From: JBDTSW01 sp963799815
GTDB taxonomy: Bacteria; Actinomycetota; Thermoleophilia; Solirubrobacterales; 70-9
Length of the DNA stretch: 64,000 bases
Direction of reading: 5' to 3'
Assembly (NCBI GenBank): GCA_963799815.1
Contig: CAWCYG010000004.1
Span: 868,001 to 932,000, forward strand
Of this stretch, positions 21,072 through 29,121 are shown in pieces. The notes below the pieces were generated by a model. The model made no database searches. It was not told the DNA's origin and saw nothing but the letters and a program-made list of their open reading frames with translations. The stretch's first letter is position 1. Each line of letters opens with the position of its first letter. A program made the translations under genes and the position numbers.

Positions 21072-22736
21072 CTAGCGCTTCACCTTGAAGGTCTGCTTGG
21101 CGACGGAGCTCTGGTTGCCCGCCTCGTCGCTGGCGCGGACTCGGATCCTGTGCTTGCCGTCGTCGAGATGCCGGTAGCGCCACGGAGACTCACAGGTGCT
21201 GAACTCGCGCGAGTCGAGTCGGCACTCTGTCTCGGTCGCGGTCCCCGGCGCCGGATCGCTGACGGCGAAGGTGGCCTTGGCCCGGCGTTTTCTTGAGTTG
21301 ACCGCAACGTCGAGGCCGTCGACGCTCGGCGGCTGGGTGTCGACCACGAACTGCGCCTGCGCCGGCGTGGCGTCCCTGATCGCGACGTGGTCTAGCGCCC
21401 TCACGTCGAACGAGTGGTCGCCATCCAGAAGCGGTGGCAAGTTGTGTGCGCCGGTGGTTTCGCCCCCAGTCGTCTGATTCGAACCGTTGCAGGGGCCGAA
21501 GGCGTTCGCGTCGACGCGGCACTCGAACGTGGAGTCGGGAAGGCTCGAGCGGAACGTGAACGACGTGGTCGGGTCGCTGCCGATCGGCGGCGGGCCGGAA
21601 TCGATCGTGGTCGCGGGTGCGATCGTCGCGAAGCGCTGGACTCGGGCGTTCGAACGATCAGCGACGAACACGTGCCCGGTGGAATCCACCCCGATCCCGA
21701 AGGGAGCGTGGAATTGCCCGGCCCCAGGGCCCATCAAGCCCGCTTGGCAGCCGGAGGCACAGACCTGGAACTCGGATGAGCCGTCCGAGACGCCCCACCC
21801 CCAGGTGCCGAGGAAGGCTCCGAGGGCGCTCAGCTTCTGGATCCGCTGGTTGTTCGGGTCGGCAACGAGGAGGTTCCCGTCGCCGTCGATCGCGATGCCG
21901 TCGATGAAGTTGAACTGACCGCCCGCGGTCCCGTTGCCGCCAGTGGACCCGACGAAAGCGCCGGCGGAAGTGAAGGTTTGAACGCGGTGGTTGAACGTGT
22001 CGCTCACGTGGACCAGGTCGCCGGCGCTCGTGACAGCGAGGCTCTGGAGGATGCTGAGTTGGCCCTGTCCCGAGCCGAATGCGCCCGCCTGGCAGCCCGC
22101 TGTGCAGACCTGCAGGGTCGACGACCCGTCGTCGACGCCCCATCCCCACATCCGCACGAATCCACCGCTCTGGTCGAACACCTGGACCCGGTTGTTGACA
22201 GTGTCGGCGACGTAGACGTTGCCGGCCCCATCGACATCGATTCCAGCGGGAAAGCTGAACTGACCCTCCGCCGACCCCGCCGAGCCCCACTTGGTGAGGA
22301 AGGTTCCGTCGGAGGCGAACTTCTGGATCCGGTTGTTGCCGGTGTCCGCGACGTAGACGTTGCCCGCGGGGTCGGTTGCGATGCCGTCGGGCAGCAGCTG
22401 GCCATCGCCGCTCCCGCCGATCCCCGCCTGGCACCCCGAGGTGCAGATCTCGTACTGGGCCGCGCCGGTGTCAACGCCCCATCCCCAGGCCGCGATGAAG
22501 TCCCCGTCGGGCTCGAACTTCTGGATCCGACTGCGGAATTCGTCGGTCACGTAGACCGAGTCGTTACCGGGGTCGATGGCGATGCCGGTCGGCGTCCCGA
22601 ACTGTCCTTCGGCGGAACCCTGCGTACCCCAGGCGGCTTCGAACTCGTAGCTGGCGGGCGCGGTGGCGGGCACGATCAATCCGACGATCGTCGCCACGAA
22701 GACGCTGAATCGCCCGATCAGTGTCGTCCTTGACAC
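21072..22736 (-). CDS. Secreted NHL-repeat beta-propeller protein with repeated Cys-rich module
   Basis: A 554-residue exported protein. Residues 1-29 are a signal peptide (VFVATIVGLIVPATAPASYE). Residues ~30-370 are NHL-type blades (GTPTGIAIDPGNDSVYVTD, GNVYVADTGNNRIQKFASDG, GNVYVADTVNNRVQVFDQSG). Three times a module beginning WGWGV(D/S)xG and ending CxxGCQAGxxGxGxGQ interrupts the blades, each with two Cys, likely a disulphide loop. Residues ~375-554 are two Ig/CARDB-like repeats with FECRVDANAFGPC and TECRLDSREFSTC. Such proteins are thought to bind ligands or surfaces; no enzyme motif is seen. Expected outside the cell. AGGAG lies 9 bases before GTG 22736. Confidence 0.8.
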   Translation of the reverse strand: MSRTTLIGRFSVFVATIVGLIVPATAPASYEFEAAWGTQGSAEGQFGTPTGIAIDPGNDSVYVTDEFRSRIQKFEPDGDFIAAWGWGVDTGAAQYEICTSGCQAGIGGSGDGQLLPDGIATDPAGNVYVADTGNNRIQKFASDGTFLTKWGSAGSAEGQFSFPAGIDVDGAGNVYVADTVNNRVQVFDQSGGFVRMWGWGVDDGSSTLQVCTAGCQAGAFGSGQGQLSILQSLAVTSAGDLVHVSDTFNHRVQTFTSAGAFVGSTGGNGTAGGQFNFIDGIAIDGDGNLLVADPNNQRIQKLSALGAFLGTWGWGVSDGSSEFQVCASGCQAGLMGPGAGQFHAPFGIGVDSTGHVFVADRSNARVQRFATIAPATTIDSGPPPIGSDPTTSFTFRSSLPDSTFECRVDANAFGPCNGSNQTTGGETTGAHNLPPLLDGDHSFDVRALDHVAIRDATPAQAQFVVDTQPPSVDGLDVAVNSRKRRAKATFAVSDPAPGTATETECRLDSREFSTCESPWRYRHLDDGKHRIRVRASDEAGNQSSVAKQTFKVKR

Positions 22737-22795
22737 GTCCCTGTCTCCTGATCCCAGTGTCCCACAACACCAGCCGGGCGTAAAGGGCAGGAGAG

Positions 22796-24481
22796 CTAGC
22801 CGGTGACCGCGCCCTGCGATGCCGAAGAGACGCCCCGAGCGTACTTCGCCATCACGCCGCTCTCGAACTCCGGCTCAGGGGGCTCGTAGTCGCGCAGCCG
22901 CGCGGTGATCTCCTCGTCGTTGAGCGCGACCGAGAGCTCGCGGCCCTCGACGTCGATCGTGAGCTCGTCGCCGTCCCGTAGCGCTCCGATCGGCCCGCCC
23001 TTGACGGCCTCCGGGGCGACGTGGCCCACCATGAGGCCGCGTGTCGCACCCGAGAAGCGCCCGTCGGTGATCAGGGCGACTTCCTCGCCAAGCCCTTCGC
23101 CGACGATCGCGGCCGTGACCTGAAGCATCTCGCGCATGCCCGGGCCCCCGGCGGGTCCCTCGTTGCGAATCACGATCACGTCGCCCGGCTTGATCGACTG
23201 CTCCTTGACCGCGCGAAAGCACTCCTCCTCGCCCTCGAACACGCGCGCGGGACCCCTCTGTCCCTTCCGTTCGGTCCCGGCGAGCTTGACCACGCAGCCC
23301 TCGGGAGCCAGGTTCCCGCGCAGGATCGCGAGCCCGCCCTCGCTCTTGAGCGGGTCGGAGAGGGGTCGCACGACCTCCTGGCCCGGGGCCTCGATCGCCG
23401 CCGCCGCCTCCTCGCCGATCGTGCGGCCGGTCACGGTGAGCTCGTCGGCGTGCAGGATCCCCGCTTCGGCGAGCCGGCTGAGGACCAGCGGAACCCCGCC
23501 GGCGCGATAGAGATCAAGCGCGACGAAGCGGCCGCCGGGTTTGAGGTCGGCCAGCAGCGGCGTGGCGCGCGAGATCCGCTCGAACTCATCGATGTCGAGT
23601 GCGACGCCTGCCTCGCGAGCGACGGCCAGCAGGTGCAGCACCCCGTTGGTGGAGCCCCCGGTCGCACACACGGCCGCGATCGCGTTCTCGAGCGAATTGC
23701 GGGTGATGACGCGGCTCGGGCGCAGGTCGTCGGCGAGGACCCGCAGGACCAACTCGCCGACCCGCTCGGCGACGGTCCGCTTGTCATCGTCGGTCGCCGG
23801 GACCATCGCGGAGCCGGCGGGCGAGATCCCAAGCGCCTCGAACGCGCACGCCATCGTATTCGCGGTGAACTGTCCCGCGCAGGCACCGGGGCCCGGGCTG
23901 GCGGCGCCCTCGAGCTCGTGCAGGTCGGCGTCGGACATCTCCCCCGCCGCATGCGCGCCGATCGCCTCGAAGACGTCCCCGATCGTCACGTCCCTGCCCC
24001 GCCAGCGCCCCGGCAGGATCGAGCCGCCGTAGAGCATCAGCGAGGGCACGTCGAGACGGGCCAGTGCCATCACGCATCCGGGGAGCGTCTTGTCGCAGGC
24101 GGAGAGGGCGACGAGCGCGTCGAACTGGTAGCCGCGGGCGGCGAGCTCGATCGAGTCGGCTATCACCTCGCGCGAGACGAGCGAGGACCGCATTCCCTTG
24201 GTCCCCATCGTGATCCCATCCGAGATCGCGACGGTGTTGAACTCCATCGGCGTCCCGCCGGCGGCCCGCACTCCGTCCTTGAGCGGCGCGGCCAGCTCGC
24301 GCAGGTGGAAGTTGCAGGGCATCGCCTCGGTCCAGGTGTTGGCGACGCCGACCGTCGGCCGCGAGAGCGCCTCGTCGTCGAAGCCGATGCCCTTCATCTG
24401 GGCGCGCGCGGCGGCTCGGTCGGGCCCATCGAAGACGGCGGCGGAACGCGGGCGCGGGGCCTTTACCGATTCGGGTGTCAT
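22796..24481 (-). CDS. ilvD: Dihydroxy-acid dehydratase
   Basis: 561 residues from ATG 24481. The enzyme dehydrates 2,3-dihydroxy-isovalerate and -methylvalerate to the keto acids of valine and isoleucine. The [2Fe-2S] or [4Fe-4S] cysteines are in EAMPCNFHL, SACDKTLPGCVMAL and GACAGQFTANTMACAFEA. VTGRTIGEEAAAAIEA and IRNEGPAGGPGMREMLQVTA, DGRFSGATRG and PIGALRDGDELTIDVEGREL are typical C-terminal motifs. Length agrees with the family. It stands alone between the NHL gene and small hypotheticals, and no other ilv gene is close. TACACT at 24493-24498 stands 11 bases before the ATG with no ribosome site. Confident assignment; the wider upstream frame to 24652 has no support. Confidence 0.95.
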   Translation of the reverse strand: MTPESVKAPRPRSAAVFDGPDRAAARAQMKGIGFDDEALSRPTVGVANTWTEAMPCNFHLRELAAPLKDGVRAAGGTPMEFNTVAISDGITMGTKGMRSSLVSREVIADSIELAARGYQFDALVALSACDKTLPGCVMALARLDVPSLMLYGGSILPGRWRGRDVTIGDVFEAIGAHAAGEMSDADLHELEGAASPGPGACAGQFTANTMACAFEALGISPAGSAMVPATDDDKRTVAERVGELVLRVLADDLRPSRVITRNSLENAIAAVCATGGSTNGVLHLLAVAREAGVALDIDEFERISRATPLLADLKPGGRFVALDLYRAGGVPLVLSRLAEAGILHADELTVTGRTIGEEAAAAIEAPGQEVVRPLSDPLKSEGGLAILRGNLAPEGCVVKLAGTERKGQRGPARVFEGEEECFRAVKEQSIKPGDVIVIRNEGPAGGPGMREMLQVTAAIVGEGLGEEVALITDGRFSGATRGLMVGHVAPEAVKGGPIGALRDGDELTIDVEGRELSVALNDEEITARLRDYEPPEPEFESGVMAKYARGVSSASQGAVTG

Positions 24482-24492
24482 CGGGGCGAGCC

Positions 24493-24498
24493 AGTGTA
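24493..24498 (-). promoter_or_regulatory. Candidate -10 box of ilvD
   Basis: TACACT on the minus strand, 11 bases before the ATG at 24481. No ribosome site lies between, which fits a leaderless or near-leaderless transcript. Confidence 0.3.
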
Positions 24499-24605
24499 GG
24501 GCGCGCGTAGAGCGCGAACAGCGGGGGAAACGGTGCTGAGCTGCGCGAGAAAGAACCTGAGCTACACAGACGTCTGCCGTGCGACCGGGGTCCTGATGCC
24601 AGGAA

Positions 24606-25085
24606 TCATCCCGCCCGCGTTGCGTCCGCGCGCCGGCGCGCCCGCCAGGCACCGAGCATGTGCAGGTCGCGGCGCACCTGGTCCGGATCGAGCTGGCGGC
24701 CGGGCACGTGCATGTTCGCGCGCGCGATCAGCTCCCGCTCGGAGCCCCGCAGGGAGATCCACTTGGCGAGCACGTCGTCGGCGTCGGGCAGCCGGTCTCC
24801 GAGCGCGAGGTCGGAAGCGTCGCGGAACGCGATGCAGTACTCGCTCAGAAGCTCCCCGTTTTGGGTTGTGTACGCCATGATCGGGCGGTGGGGGTAGAGC
24901 AGGTAGGCGTAGCCCGGCTCGGTGCCCTCGACTGAGACGAACCCAAGCTCCTCGTACATCTCGTATTCCTCGGGCGAGACGATCGAGCGCATGAGCTCGC
25001 GGGCTCGGCGCTCGGCTCGGCGCTCGCGACCGGGGTCGTAGCGGGGGATGTGCTCGGCTCGGGCGCGGCGCCGGAGCAGGCGCAT
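24606..25085 (-). CDS. Conserved hypothetical protein
   Basis: A 159-residue protein with a basic start (MRLLRRRARAEHIPRYDPGR), then SIVSPEEYEMYEELGFVSVE, YAYLLYPHRPIMAYTTQNGE and LLSEYCIAFRDASDLALGDR. I recall that this type occurs across Solirubrobacterales-like genomes with no assigned function. The Tyr-rich HRPIMAYTTQNGELLSEYC segment looks conserved and structured. No membrane segment. Its start codon overlaps the stop of the upstream small gene as TGATG, so the pair is translationally coupled. Nothing in the neighbourhood (ilvD, thiD) explains it. Confidence 0.6.
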   Translation of the reverse strand: MRLLRRRARAEHIPRYDPGRERRAERRARELMRSIVSPEEYEMYEELGFVSVEGTEPGYAYLLYPHRPIMAYTTQNGELLSEYCIAFRDASDLALGDRLPDADDVLAKWISLRGSERELIARANMHVPGRQLDPDQVRRDLHMLGAWRARRRADATRAG

Positions 25086-25327
25086 CAGCCACCGGCTGCC
25101 GGCGGGAAGAAGACGACCCGCTCGGCCTCGCGCGGCACCTCCGAGAAGCTTCGGACCATCACGGCCTCACGCCGAGCGCCATCGCTGGTGGGAACGGCCG
25201 CCCACATGCCGAGGTCCAGCTGGCGCCGAAACTCCTCGATCAGGCGCTCTTCGTCCTCGCTCACCTCCGGGTCGCCCTCGGCGAGCAGCACGTCGCCATG
25301 TCCGGGCTTCATGCGGAGGAGCCTCAC
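25085..25327 (-). CDS. Conserved hypothetical protein (80 aa)
   Basis: An 80-residue acidic protein: MRLLRMKPGHGDVLLAEGDP, EVSEDEERLIEEFRRQLDLG, MWAAVPTSDGARREAVMVRS, FSEVPREAERVVFFPPAAGG. The predicted strand-helix-strand order and the MWAAV strand suggest a small alpha/beta fold. The sequence is coherent and its stop overlaps the next start by one base, so it is very likely a gene. No family could be named. The N-terminus MRLLRMK resembles that of the downstream partner MRLLRRR, but the rest differs. It sits 8 bases downstream of thiD, so all three may form one operon. Confidence 0.55.
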   Translation of the reverse strand: MRLLRMKPGHGDVLLAEGDPEVSEDEERLIEEFRRQLDLGMWAAVPTSDGARREAVMVRSFSEVPREAERVVFFPPAAGG

Positions 25328-25335
25328 GCCAAGGA

Positions 25336-26157
25336 TTATGCCAGCGGCCCGGCTGCGCCCCGCCGACCCGCGAGCGCGAACACGTCAACCGGCCCAGCGC
25401 CCGCACCGATGTCGCGGAGACCGTGACCGACGGCCTCGGCGGCGACCTCCCGTGCCCAGCGCGCGGCGTCAGCGAGCTCGTAGCCCCGGGCCAGAAACGC
25501 AGCAAGGGAGGAGGAATGCGTACAGCCCGAGCCGTGCGCGGCGTCGCTCGGGTATCGCGGGCCCTCGATCCGAAGCGTGCCGTAGCCGTCGAAGAGGGTG
25601 TCGGCCCCGTCGTCGGTGTGACCTCCGGTGACGATCACAGCCTTCGGTCCGAGCGCCTGCACGGCGGCCGCGAGATCCGCGGGGCCGGCGCTCTCCCCGG
25701 CCCCGGCGAGCGAGCGAGCCTCGGTGAGGTTTGGCGTAACGACGGAGGCCTCGGGCAAGATGCGCTCGATCAGGGCCGCCTTCGCGTTCGGATCGAGGAG
25801 CGTGGCCCCGCTTTCGGAGACCATGACAGGGTCAACCACGACCGGCACCTCGCCGATCAGGGCGAGCGCTTCGGCCACAGCCCCGATGGTCGTCTCATCC
25901 CCCAGCATCCCGACCTTGACGGCGTCGACACCGATGTCCTCCACCACGGCGCGCGTCTGCGCCACGATCATCTGGGGGCTCACCTGCTCCACCCTCGTCA
26001 CTCCAACCGTGTTCTGCGCGGTCAGGGCGGTGATCGCCGTCATCCCGTGAACGCCACATCGCGCGAACGCCTTCAGATCGGCCTGGATCCCGGCTCCCCC
26101 ACCGGAGTCGGAGCCGGCGATCGACAGGACGGCGGGAATCTCGCGTGGGCTTGCCAC
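25336..26157 (-). CDS. thiD: Hydroxymethylpyrimidine/phosphomethylpyrimidine kinase
   Basis: A 273-residue ribokinase-fold enzyme that phosphorylates HMP and HMP-P for thiamine synthesis. Landmarks are VLSIAGSDSGGGAGIQADLK near the start, GVHGMTAITALTAQNT, VKVGMLGDETTIGAVAEAL, VVVDPVMVSESGATLL, VVTPNLTEARSLAG and DAAHGSGCTHSSSLAAFLAR, the last holding the anion-hole GxGC and catalytic region. The enzyme acts in the cytosol. It follows dprA by 9 bases, so it is probably in the comM-dprA-thiD operon; no TPP riboswitch precedes it. Other thi genes are absent here, and the close spacing may reflect operon drift rather than function. Confidence 0.9.
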   Translation of the reverse strand: MASPREIPAVLSIAGSDSGGGAGIQADLKAFARCGVHGMTAITALTAQNTVGVTRVEQVSPQMIVAQTRAVVEDIGVDAVKVGMLGDETTIGAVAEALALIGEVPVVVDPVMVSESGATLLDPNAKAALIERILPEASVVTPNLTEARSLAGAGESAGPADLAAAVQALGPKAVIVTGGHTDDGADTLFDGYGTLRIEGPRYPSDAAHGSGCTHSSSLAAFLARGYELADAARWAREVAAEAVGHGLRDIGAGAGPVDVFALAGRRGAAGPLA

Positions 26158-26166
26158 GGGCCGAGC

Positions 26167-27099
26167 TTAGGGCGCCGGCGGGGGTTCGAGGCCCGTGCGC
26201 ACGAAGGTGCCGGCATGCGAGCGCAGGTACCCCAGGAGCTCGAGCCTCGAGACGGCGACCGCGACGCTCGAGGCCGAAATCTCCAGGCCGGCTGCCAGTC
26301 GTTCGCTGCTGCTGCCGGCAGGCCCGACACCCTCGAGGACCAAAGCGAGGGTCGGGTCTACGGGGGGCCCACTCCGCATGGCCTCCTTCACGCCTACCCC
26401 GAGCGCCAAATCGAGCACGTCCTGAGCCCCGCGGATCAGGTGAGCGCCGTCGCGAATCAGCTCGTGCGGCCCCTGCGAGAGCGGTGCGAAGATCGAGCCG
26501 GGCACGGCTCCCACTTCCCTGCCGAGCTCGAGCGCCCTATCCGCGGTGATACGCGATCCGGATGGGTTCGCTGCTTCCACGACAACCGTGATCGTGCTGA
26601 GCGCGGCCATGATTCGGTTGCGTGCGGGAAAGCCCCATCGCTCCGTCGGCCGCCCCGGTTCCATCTCCGAGATCACCGCTCCCCCCTCGTTCAGGATCCG
26701 GGCGTAAAGACGCCGGGCGCTCGGCGGATAAGGGACATCCGGCCCGCCTGCCAGCACGGCTACGGTCGGGCCTTTCGCCGCCAGCGCTCCGCGGTGGGCC
26801 GCCGAATCGATCCCGAACGCCATGCCGGAGATGACCACGAGGCCCGCAGCCGCAAGCGCCGATGCCATCTCCTCGGCGATCCGCTTCCCCTCCTCGGTGC
26901 ACCGCCTTGCACCGACGATCGTCACCGCCGTCTGGGGCTCGAGTGCAGCCACGAGTAGGCGCCGTCCCAGGCCGTGCAGCCGCTGCGGAGCTCTTCCGGC
27001 CGCCGCTGCGTTGCCGCCCTCGACAGCGCGGTCGAGGCACCCAAGGCCCGGCGGCCACTCGGGACCCCGCTCGATCGTCCAGACGTCAATCGCCGCCAC
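26167..27099 (-). CDS. dprA: DNA-processing protein DprA
   Basis: About 310 residues from GTG 27099, which overlaps the comM end by 14 bases; a longer frame lies inside comM. The Rossmann-like core reads VTIVGARRCTEEGKRIAEEM, AGLVVISGMAFGIDSAAHRG, GGPDVPYPPSARRLYARILN, MEPGRPTERWGFPARNRIMA and VVVEAANPSGSRITADRALE, all hallmarks of DprA. The last 65 residues are the winged-helix DML1-like domain. DprA binds incoming single-stranded DNA and loads RecA during transformation. Located with ComM, it fits a natural-competence function. The N-terminal SAM-like domain is shortened (residues ~1-60 have little recognisable sequence). Confidence 0.9.
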   Translation of the reverse strand: MAAIDVWTIERGPEWPPGLGCLDRAVEGGNAAAAGRAPQRLHGLGRRLLVAALEPQTAVTIVGARRCTEEGKRIAEEMASALAAAGLVVISGMAFGIDSAAHRGALAAKGPTVAVLAGGPDVPYPPSARRLYARILNEGGAVISEMEPGRPTERWGFPARNRIMAALSTITVVVEAANPSGSRITADRALELGREVGAVPGSIFAPLSQGPHELIRDGAHLIRGAQDVLDLALGVGVKEAMRSGPPVDPTLALVLEGVGPAGSSSERLAAGLEISASSVAVAVSRLELLGYLRSHAGTFVRTGLEPPPAP

Positions 27100-28618
27100 G
27101 AGATCGGTACGACAAGGCCTCCGCCAAGTGGTCTGCCTCGACGGAATCACTGCCACTCAGGTCCGCCACTGTGCGTGCGACCCGCAGCACACGATCATGC
27201 CCGCGCCCGCTGAGCCCCATCGTGGTGCGGGCGCTCTCGAGCATCCCCGCGAGCTCGGAGTCGAGCGTGAGGCTGGCGCGGAGCTCGGACTCGCTCATCT
27301 CGGCATTGGCCCGGCCCTCGAGGCGCCGGGCCTGGACCTGCCGCGCAGCCAAGACCCGAGCGCGCACGGCGTCCGAGGCCTCACCTGGGCGCCCGCTGAG
27401 CGCTCCCGGTTCCGGCTGATCGACATCCACATGCACGTCCATGCGATCGGCGAGCGGGCCCGATACCCGAGCCCTGTAGCGCCGGATCTCACCCTCCGAG
27501 CACTGGCAGGCGCCATCGCCGCGTCCACCGCCGCAGGGGCAGGGGTTGGCGGCGGCGATGAGCATCACCCGGCAGGGGAGCTCGACCGTGTGGCGCGCCC
27601 TGCAGATCATGATTCGCCCCTCCTCGAGCGGCTGACGCAGGGCCTCGAGCGAGTCTCTCGAGAACTCGGGAAGCTCGTCCAAGAACAGCACACCGCGATG
27701 CGCGCGCGTGAGCTCGCCGGGACGTGGTGGTACGCCTCCACCGACGAGGGCGGCGGATGAGATGGTGTGATGCGGAGTGCGGAACGGTCGCCGGCGTGCC
27801 AATTCGAACGGGGTGCGGACGCCGCAGGCGCTGGCGACGCTGAGCGCCTCGATGGATTCGGCCTCCCCCAGCGGCGGCAGAATCGACGGGAGGCGCCGGG
27901 CGGCCATCGACTTTCCAACGCCCGGTGGCCCGAGCATGAGCAGGCTGTGGCTGCCCGCGGCGGCGACCTCCAGAGCGCGGCGCAGCACGCCTTGCCCGCG
28001 GAGATCCGCGAGATCAGGAAGCCCCCTTCCATGCACCGGCGGCCGGAGGCGCGGTGGTGCAATCGGGTCTGGCCCCTCCCCACACCCGAGATCGCGCAGG
28101 CGACTCACGCTGTCGAGCCCGAGCACGCTCACGAACGCGAGGAGGCCGTCGCCGTTGGGGGGGATCAGGTTGGCGAGCGCTGCCTCCTCGGCGTTGGCCG
28201 CTGGCACACCGATCGCCGGAACGCCGGCCGCCCGGGCCCGCGCCGCCATCGGCAGTGCACCGCGGACCTCCCTGATCGAGCCGTCTAGCGCCACCTCGCC
28301 GACGAGGCCCGCGTCAGCGAGTGGCTTTCTTGGCAACTGGCCCGAAGCGACGAGGACCCCCGCCGCGATCGCGAGATCGAAGCCCGGCCCGGCCTTCGGG
28401 AGATTGGCGGGCGCGAGGTTCACGGTGATCCGCTTCTGCGGAAAGTCGAAATCGCAGTTCGAGAGCGCCGCGCGTACGCGCTCGCGTGACTCGCGGACGG
28501 CGGCGTCGGGAAGGCCGACGATGGTGAACGTGGGCAGGCCGGGGCGCACGTCGACCTCCACTCGGACGTCGCGGGCCTCGACCCCCAGCAGCGCGAAGGT
28601 ACGGATGGTGGCGAGCAC
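27086..28618 (-). CDS. comM: ComM/YifB-type Mg-chelatase-like AAA+ ATPase
   Basis: A 510-residue protein. N-terminal Lon-like (ChlI) domain: LLGVEARDVRVEVDVRPGLP, TFTIVGLPDAAVRESRERVR, then a Ser/Lys-type peptidase-like fold. The AAA+ core has Walker A LMLGPPGVGKSMAARRLPSI, Walker B GVLFLDELPEF and the arginine region GRGDGACQCSEGEIRRYRAR with Cys. ComM is the helicase that extends D-loops in natural transformation (Vibrio) and is present in many bacteria; here it precedes dprA with overlapping ends. GTG 28618 has no ribosome site, but TAGCGT lies 7 bases upstream. It is divergent from yraN, both with leaderless-like starts. Confidence 0.9.
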   Translation of the reverse strand: MLATIRTFALLGVEARDVRVEVDVRPGLPTFTIVGLPDAAVRESRERVRAALSNCDFDFPQKRITVNLAPANLPKAGPGFDLAIAAGVLVASGQLPRKPLADAGLVGEVALDGSIREVRGALPMAARARAAGVPAIGVPAANAEEAALANLIPPNGDGLLAFVSVLGLDSVSRLRDLGCGEGPDPIAPPRLRPPVHGRGLPDLADLRGQGVLRRALEVAAAGSHSLLMLGPPGVGKSMAARRLPSILPPLGEAESIEALSVASACGVRTPFELARRRPFRTPHHTISSAALVGGGVPPRPGELTRAHRGVLFLDELPEFSRDSLEALRQPLEEGRIMICRARHTVELPCRVMLIAAANPCPCGGGRGDGACQCSEGEIRRYRARVSGPLADRMDVHVDVDQPEPGALSGRPGEASDAVRARVLAARQVQARRLEGRANAEMSESELRASLTLDSELAGMLESARTTMGLSGRGHDRVLRVARTVADLSGSDSVEADHLAEALSYRSRGGD

Positions 28619-28625
28619 GACGGCG

Positions 28626-28631
28626 ACGCTA
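28626..28631 (-). promoter_or_regulatory. Candidate leaderless -10 box of comM
   Basis: TAGCGT on the minus strand, 7 bases before the GTG at 28618. Confidence 0.4.
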
Positions 28632-28722
28632 TGGATCGACGCCTGCCGCGTTGCGCGCTAGCCGTGCCGCCTCTGTGACGATCTAGCCACGATTGGCGCG
28701 CCACGCGCTCACACGAGCGCCC

Positions 28723-28728
28723 TACGGT
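28723..28728 (+). promoter_or_regulatory. Candidate leaderless -10 box of yraN
   Basis: TACGGT on the plus strand, 6 bases before GTG 28735; no ribosome site intervenes. Confidence 0.4.
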
Positions 28729-28734
28729 CCGCGC

Positions 28735-29121
28735 GTGACCGCCGAGCGCCAGAGTCGGGGCCGCGCTGCCGAGGAGTTCGTGGCGACGCGGCTGCAGGGT
28801 GCCGGGTGGTCGATCCTCGACCGAAACTCTCGCCCGGAAGGCGGGAGAGGCGAGCTCGACATCGTCGCGCGCGACGGCCGCTACCTGGTGTTCGTTGAAG
28901 TCAAGGCTCGCTCGCAGTGCGCCCGTGCGGGCCCGGAGTCACCGCTGCTGGCGGTGGGGGCACGGAAGCAGGCGCAACTGCGCCGCTTGGCGAGCGCCTG
29001 GCTGCGTGACCGCCCTTCAGGCCTGCGCGGCTTCGCCGAGCTGCGCTTCGACGTTGCCGGCGTCTGGATGGGGGACGACGACTCCATCATGAGCCTCGAG
29101 TACCTGCCGGCCGCCTTCTGA
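28735..29121 (+). CDS. yraN: YraN/UPF0102 family nuclease-like protein
   Basis: A 128-residue protein, start GTG 28735. The restriction-endonuclease-like fold is shown by QSRGRAAEEFVATRLQGAGW, GGRGELDIVARDGRYLVFVE and VKARSQCARAGPESPLLAVG, giving the E..D..ExK active-site layout (Glu in RGELDIV, Asp of ELDIV, Glu/Lys of FVEVKAR). The family is widespread and structurally Holliday-junction-resolvase-like, but its role is undefined. It usually sits next to rnhB and comM in actinobacteria; here it runs on the opposite strand and its 3' end overlaps the 3' end of rnhB by 105 bases, tail to tail. The end EYLPAAF suits the family. Confidence 0.85.
   Translation: MTAERQSRGRAAEEFVATRLQGAGWSILDRNSRPEGGRGELDIVARDGRYLVFVEVKARSQCARAGPESPLLAVGARKQAQLRRLASAWLRDRPSGLRGFAELRFDVAGVWMGDDDSIMSLEYLPAAF

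Noticed and set aside
25048..26958. 636-codon plus-strand frame opposite thiD and dprA
   Set aside because: Antisense of clearly conserved genes; the translation is Arg/Gly/His-rich low complexity without domains.
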